From Capitulum mitella (lineage: Eukaryota; Arthropoda; Thecostraca; Pollicipedomorpha; Pollicipedidae), in NCBI GenBank assembly GCA_030062745.1, contig CP099848.1, positions 15,301,081 to 15,365,080 of the forward strand: 64,000 nt of DNA, given 5' to 3'. Shown here one piece after another: positions 58,855 to 64,000 of this stretch. Positions within the stretch are counted from its first letter, which is position 1; each line of letters begins with the position of its first letter. Position numbers and translations under genes: made by a program. The notes under the pieces were generated by a model. That model ran no database searches. It was not told the origin of the DNA and saw only the letters and a list, made by a program, of their open reading frames with translations.

Positions 58855-61800
58855 CATAGGTGGGCATCGTTACTCAAAAATGTAACTTCGTTACTCGTTA
58901 CTCCGTTACTCAAAAAAGCCAGTCCGTTACTCGTTACTCCGTTACTCTGCCTTAAAAAGTAACGGAAGTTACCGTTACTCCGTTATTCCGTTACTTTTTT
59001 AAATGCAGTGAAAACCAAGCGAACGCGGGTTTTAAGTCTTTTATGCAGCTTTGTGGTTGTAAAACGCATTCCATATACAAAGGGAAGAAACAAAAAGCGC
59101 TTACCCAAAACACTCCGCTAGCTGCCCACTGCCCTCACCAGCCGTTGTAGAGTCGGCGGCGCCGGGACAACAGCCACGGCGGGTATTCTACCACTGTGTT
59201 AGCCACAATGTTCAAACCAACGAATTCCTGTTCATTGCCCGCGGCGCCGACGGAGCGGGAACAACCGGCGCTGGAGCGGACGCATGCAAAATGCGACAAA
59301 CAGCGGACATCTATCGACTGGGTTTGATCAACAATGCCTCTCGAAGTATCCGCCCTGAACATAATGGTCTCTGTTCAGAGCTCGTTTCGGTCTCGCGGAC
59401 TTCTTGTTTTGTTTTGAAATTATGTGTGTGTATTAGTTTGTGTACGAGCGCGCGCGTGGAGGCAAGATTCCTGATACCCCTGACGGTTTTTTAATACCAA
59501 ACGACGAAGGACTCAAACAAACATGACTGATATGGATTTTATTATTGTGAAATAAAAGACTAAAAAAGGTGCTTTAGTACCTCTTCAGCACCCTTGAAAA
59601 CACAAATTAGCTATAAAAACATGGTCATAAGTAAGATGCAACGGAGGATGTTAACCGTTCACAAGTGGAACATTTTGGAACGATGACGTTACCTGACATG
59701 ACCCCTGTGAAAGGCCAAAATTGATATCAATGAACTCGCTATTGTCTTACGGTTCAGTATATGTCGCTTAAGTACAGCTTTTCAGGGACAAGGTATTGTG
59801 TCTATTTACCTAATTCCAAGGACGTGTTTTGACCTTTCATGGCGTCTGTTGGCCTCAAAATTGACCTGAGGTCAAAACTCTTGAATGTTTTCGTCTCGGT
59901 TTGACAAAACCTTTCCGCCGGTGTTTTCCTTTTTTTCCGTGCGATATATGGGAGTCGAGATCCTGGGAGATACGGAAATCTGCGCTCCCCCTCCGGCCGG
60001 ACAAAGGGCATTCTGACCCCGGCCGGAGACGGGTTAAAAACATTTCATTTAACCCTATTCCCTGTGGGGGGGGGGGGCAGATTCTGCTACCCGTGTCTTT
60101 TTGCTTGTTGCTCCCACACTGTTTGCCGCAGCTCCACAAGATTTTCTGGCATTTCATGGAATTGATACACACGTGTTTTGTCAACATTTAAAAAAAAATC
60201 GGTCCCGCAGAGGCGGTTCCAAGCCCCCGTTTTCGGCGGTAATGTGCTGTGCGTGAAGCTTCAAAGTTGTGCGGTTCACTGTCGTGACATTCTGAGTAGA
60301 AATAAAGATCACTGACTCATTTATATAGTCATACACATCCTAAACAATGCGTATGCACACACATTTTCAGGCGAACGCACACCCAGGTACTGAAAAAATG
60401 GGGGAGCACACTATCGTGCTTATGGTGCCCTCCCAATTTTGTTTACCTGGATCCACCTCTGCGCTACATATAAACTTAAACTGGCTTGCTAGTTGTACAT
60501 CTGATGTTTATATCACCCAAAACAAACAAAAACAAAGGAAATTTCTTATTTCAAAAATCACCCTTCTTGCCCTCCCTGGAACTGCCTATGGTTTTCTATT
60601 TTAAATTCCAGCTTTCGGTATATAAAAGACTTGGACATTCGAAGCTGAACCGTGTTATTCCCGTGAAAATTGGTTGGTAAACACGGCCGCAGTGACCTTT
60701 CAAAAATCCCCAAATTTTGGAGTTTGTTTGCCCCCACGCCCTATTTTCGCAATTTTTGAATTTTTGGGGTCCGGAATTGGAGATCTCGTTGAAACATATT
60801 AAATGGCATTCATCCCATCAACATTGGACGAATGCATCTCGAGATCTCTGGAAGGGCGGGGAGGGGAGGGGGCAGAATTGGTAATCTTCACATTTCAGCC
60901 AATGCATATTTTTCGAAGGTGCAAAAGTGGCAACGGCTCATATCATGTTTCAGTCTGGGTCCTCACTTCTGCGTCTACAAAAAATAATGTGTCAGCCGAA
61001 AGGTGTTTCGGCCAGTTGATATTTTTCTTCGGGAACGTAGAAGTGGTAACTCGAATCGCAAGGACAATGTAGCCTGTCCTCCAAGTTAAAAATGATTTAA
61101 CCTAACCTAACCTAAAACCTACTGTATGGTTGCAGGGATTGCCCTAGATGGGCATGTAAAGCTAATTTTTTGTTAGGTTCAATTTGCCTGTTTTTTGGTT
61201 TGGTTAGCTCGTATCGGCTGAAGGCAAACATGTGTCAACTGAATCAAAATTCCAGAGTTACCTAACCAAGTCAGTTTACACATCCAGTAGGGGCCAGTGC
61301 TTAGAAAAATACCTGAATGGGCTAAATTGTTCACACAACTTGTGTTGCCACTTCCGCGTCTCCAAAAATTACGGGTAGGCGTCGGCCGAAAGGTAGATTA
61401 CCGCATATCTGCCCCCCCAGGGTAATGTTAATCTCACTGCCTGCAGAGAATATGGTTAAGGCAAATAGTCCAAGCAATAGTCGACAAGCTTCATAATTAT
61501 GCTTCACTACTGACAACTTATTGTGCACATTGTTCTCACCTGGAAATACCGTAAATAATGCTTCCTCTTGATATGTGCCTTTAGGTTTGAAAGGCTACTC
61601 TTGTGACCCTTGATTATAACCTCTTTCGGTCGGCACAGGACATACGTAGAAATGACGTTTTTCCCCTCCTCCTTAAACTCAAAGTACGTTTCTAGATGTG
61701 GCCATGGGTGACCCAGACCGGGCTCGTCCTCTGCCTCCGAAGCTGAGGCACCGTCGGACTCGGAGTCAAGGTTTTGGACCTCCAGTGGCGGCGTAAAGAC

Positions 61801-62577
61801 GCCTTGATGGGACATTTTAGTGTCAGGTAGTTAAAATTTCAGACCAGTCAAGAATCAGTCACCACTCCATCGCCCCATGGACATCACAGATCCAAGGCCA
61901 TGGCGGCAGTAATCATGTGCTCAGCAGCTTTGGGTGATCTTGGTGGTGAACCGTGTGGCGGTGGTAAGCAATCCGTGACTAACTTGAGACAACGTTGAAA
62001 ACTGCCGTCAGCTGGCTGTTCCAGTATAAATGATAATAACTTTGATATCTTTTAGCCTGAAAAATGACGACTGGTTAATTTATAATTTTAAGTCATATCA
62101 AACTTACGCATAATTCAATACTTTTGTCCCAAAAGAGACCAAAGTCAGCTGGCCTTTATACTGAACCATTGCCGCCAGCTTGCTGTCAACGTTTATCAGC
62201 TGACGAATATTGTCAACAAGTCTACTCCGCGATTACAAGTCTACAAGTCTACTCATACTCCGCGATACAAGTCTACTCAGCTGAGTGCGCGCCCAGCCGC
62301 GCTTGTATCGCCGCCCGCTATTGGGTGTTGGCTATTCAAGTAGCCAATGGCGTGTGCCGATGCAAATAAAGCCTGGCGGTGTCTGTAAGGAGTTAAAAAA
62401 GTAACGGAGTAACGGAGTAACGGACCAAAAAGTAACGGAGTAACGGACCACAAAAGTAACTTCCGTTACTCAGTCCGTTACAGTAAAATAAAAGTAACGG
62501 GTCCGTTACTCCGTTACTCAAAAAAGTAACTTCGTTAGTAACGGAGTAACGGAGTAACGGACCAGTGCCCACCTATG
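58855..62577. mobile_element. hAT transposon, copy 1 (3,723 bp)
   Basis: Ends CATAGGTGGGCATCGTTACT and CAGTGCCCACCTATG are inverted, and perfect 8-bp duplications CTCAGAGT lie at 58,847-58,854 and 62,578-62,585. Both ends carry dense subterminal CCGTTACTC / GAGTAACGG repeats, typical transposase-binding clusters. The interior encodes a BED finger fragment on the minus strand but no full transposase. It holds other repeats, including an AGGTCA-containing segment at about 59,860-60,050. Probably non-autonomous. Confidence 0.95.
61507..61815 (-). pseudogene. BED-type zinc-finger fragment of hAT transposase
   Basis: The ATG at 61,815 opens 102 codons. An acidic N-terminal region (residues about 15-40) is followed by a BED-like segment: LETYFEF near 41-47, then VLC and SNLKAHIKRKH. 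The His pair is present, but the first of the two zinc-binding Cys is replaced by Tyr (Y-V-L-C). BED fingers form the DNA-binding N terminus of many hAT transposases. The RNase-H-like catalytic part is not recognisable downstream, so this is probably a remnant or a truncated reading frame. Confidence 0.6.
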
Positions 62578-62585
62578 CTCAGAGT

Positions 62586-62984
62586 ATTGAAAGGTATAAC
62601 TCCGACTATACCCATAATTAGTTTTCCGTATGGGTATGTACCTAATATCCTCATTTACCTATATTTATACTGATTCCGAACTAGTACGTGCTTTGTTAAC
62701 AAACTCTTCAAATATCGTAAACTAGTACGATCCTCGTGAGCCTACGAGTTGACCAGTTTTCAACCGGTAGTTGTCCCGTGAACCTGCAGTTCGATTGGTT
62801 CTGAACGAATAGTAACCTCGTATGCAGCTAGTTTCTCGGCAGTGAAGCAGCCCCCTACCGTGACGGTTACTAGCATGACCGCCCCTTGGCTCGTCATGAC
62901 TGAGATTGGTACGTTGGCGTATGCGTTTTTTTGAGGAAGGACCTCCCTCGTTAACAAGCTGGTGCCAGGTGGATATTTGTATAA
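62586..62984. other. Unassigned spacer between hAT copies
   Basis: Unique-looking sequence with CTAGTACG direct repeats. No gene. Confidence 0.4.
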
Positions 62985-63140
62985 ATATATTTATATATAT
63001 ATATATAAAGTATATACGTATATGGATATATATAGATATACATTACATATGTATATTAAATATATACGTACATGGATATATATGTATACATATATATTAA
63101 ATATATACGTGTATGGATATATATATATATTATATATATA
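62985..63140. repeat. AT-rich microsatellite with about 48-bp higher-order repeat
   Basis: (TA)n-rich with three units of TATATACGTAYATGGATATATA. Confidence 0.9.
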
Positions 63141-64000
63141 CATAGGTGGGCATCGTTACTAAAAAATGTAACTTCGTTACTCGTTACTCCGTTACTCAAA
63201 AAAGCCAGTCCGTTACTCGTTACTCCGTTACTCTGCCTTAAAAAGTAACGGAAGTTACCGTTACTCCGTTATTCCGTTACTTTTTTAAATGCAGTGAAAA
63301 CCAAGCAACGCGGGTTTTAAGTCTTTTATGCTGCTTTGTGGTTGTAAAACGCATTCCATATGCAAAGGGAAGAAACAAAAAGCGCTTACCCAAAACACTC
63401 CGCTAGCTGCCCACTGCCCTCACCAGCCGTTGTAGAGTCGGCGGCGCCGGGACAACAGCCGCGGCAGGTATTCTACCACTGTGTTAGCCACAATGTTCAA
63501 ACCAACGAATTCCTGTTCATTGCCCGCGGCGCCGACGGAGCGGGAACAACCGGCGCTGGAGCGGACGCATGCAAAATGCGACAAACAGCGGACATCTATC
63601 GACTGGGTTTGATCAACAATGCCTCTCGAAGTATCCGCCCTGAACATAATGGTCTCCGTTCAGAGCTCGTTTCGGTCTCGCGAACTTCTTGTTTTGTTTT
63701 GAAATTATGTGTATGTATTAGTTTGTGTACGAGCGCTTGCGTGGAGGTAAGATTCCTAATACTCCTGACGTTTTTTTAATACCAAACGACGAAGGACTCA
63801 AAAAAACATGACTGATATGGATTTTATTATTGTGAAATAAAACACTAAAAAAAGGTGCTTTAGTACCTCTTCAGCACCCTTGAAAAGACAAATTAGCTAT
63901 AAAAACATGGTCATAAGTAAGATGCAACGGAGGATGTTAGCCGTTCACAAGTGGAACATTTTGGAACGATGACGTGACCTGACCTGACCCCTGTGAAAGG
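63141..64000. mobile_element. hAT transposon, copy 2 (left end, truncated by window)
   Basis: Begins CATAGGTGGGCATCGTTACT and is nearly identical along its length to 58,855-59,714, in the same orientation, with few substitutions or indels. In this copy a plus-strand frame of 139 codons (63,360-63,779) is intact; copy 1 has ATA at the start codon. The product (MQREETKSAYPK...) is not recognised and could be by chance. Confidence 0.95.

Noticed and set aside
61088-61115. Telomere-like (CCTAA)n
   Set aside because: Only three units of the arthropod-type motif; too short to be interstitial telomere and common by chance in this AGGTCA/TAACCT-rich DNA.

Overview
The window is eukaryotic nuclear DNA, most likely from an invertebrate animal. 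There are no bacterial-style gene runs, Shine-Dalgarno sites or operons. Real coding signal is confined to a few short, very GC-rich exons in an otherwise moderate to AT-rich, repeat-packed background. The repeats are of animal type: a CR1/L2-like non-LTR retrotransposon, several hAT transposons and hAT MITEs with 8-bp target duplications, a Crypton-like recombinase relic, a tRNA-derived SINE-like head and many minisatellites. I cannot name the species. A crustacean or other arthropod is a guess.

Genes. Three minus-strand exons stand out: 5,078-5,612, 14,737-15,898 and 55,045-55,534. Each starts with ATG and encodes an Arg/Ser/Ala-rich hydrophilic N-terminal region, then basic residues, one transmembrane helix and 7-12 further residues. 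Each then meets a consensus 5' splice site in phase 1. By the positive-inside rule all three are N-in/C-out (type II) membrane anchors. The shared strand, architecture and splice phase suggest alternative first exons of one gene, each with its own CpG-rich promoter, whose shared C-terminal exons lie beyond the left edge (or begin near 4.2 kb). Less certain exon candidates on the same strand are 4,010-4,206, 45,289-45,384, and GC-rich donor-bearing segments near 8.0 kb (plus strand), 32.6 kb and 58.1-58.3 kb.

Layout. 0-8 kb: sparse sequence, exon 5.6 kb, CRE-like promoter sites and a 29-bp minisatellite. 8-14 kb: interspersed repeats and a large GC-rich minisatellite block. 14.4-16.7 kb: the largest exon and its CpG island. 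19.4-21 kb: second copy of the GC-rich minisatellite. 21.1-26.2 kb: decayed minus-strand CR1/L2-like element interrupted by three hAT MITEs. 26.6-29.5 kb: a TIR element full of TGACGTCA palindromes, then a 2-kb hAT element. 30-45 kb: repeats rich in AGGTCA/TGACCT, including a head-to-head inverted pair and a roughly 2.6-kb foldback element, plus microsatellites. 47.4-47.9 kb: almost pure A/T. 50.4-51.4 kb: Crypton-like relic. 54.5-55.5 kb: tRNA-like SINE head, a minisatellite, and the third exon. 58.9-62.6 kb: a complete hAT element with perfect 8-bp TSD and a BED-finger fragment; a second copy begins at 63,141 and runs off the window.

The genes and repeats do not form a pathway. The picture is one (or a few) long-intron gene(s) on the minus strand whose introns are filled with nested mobile elements.
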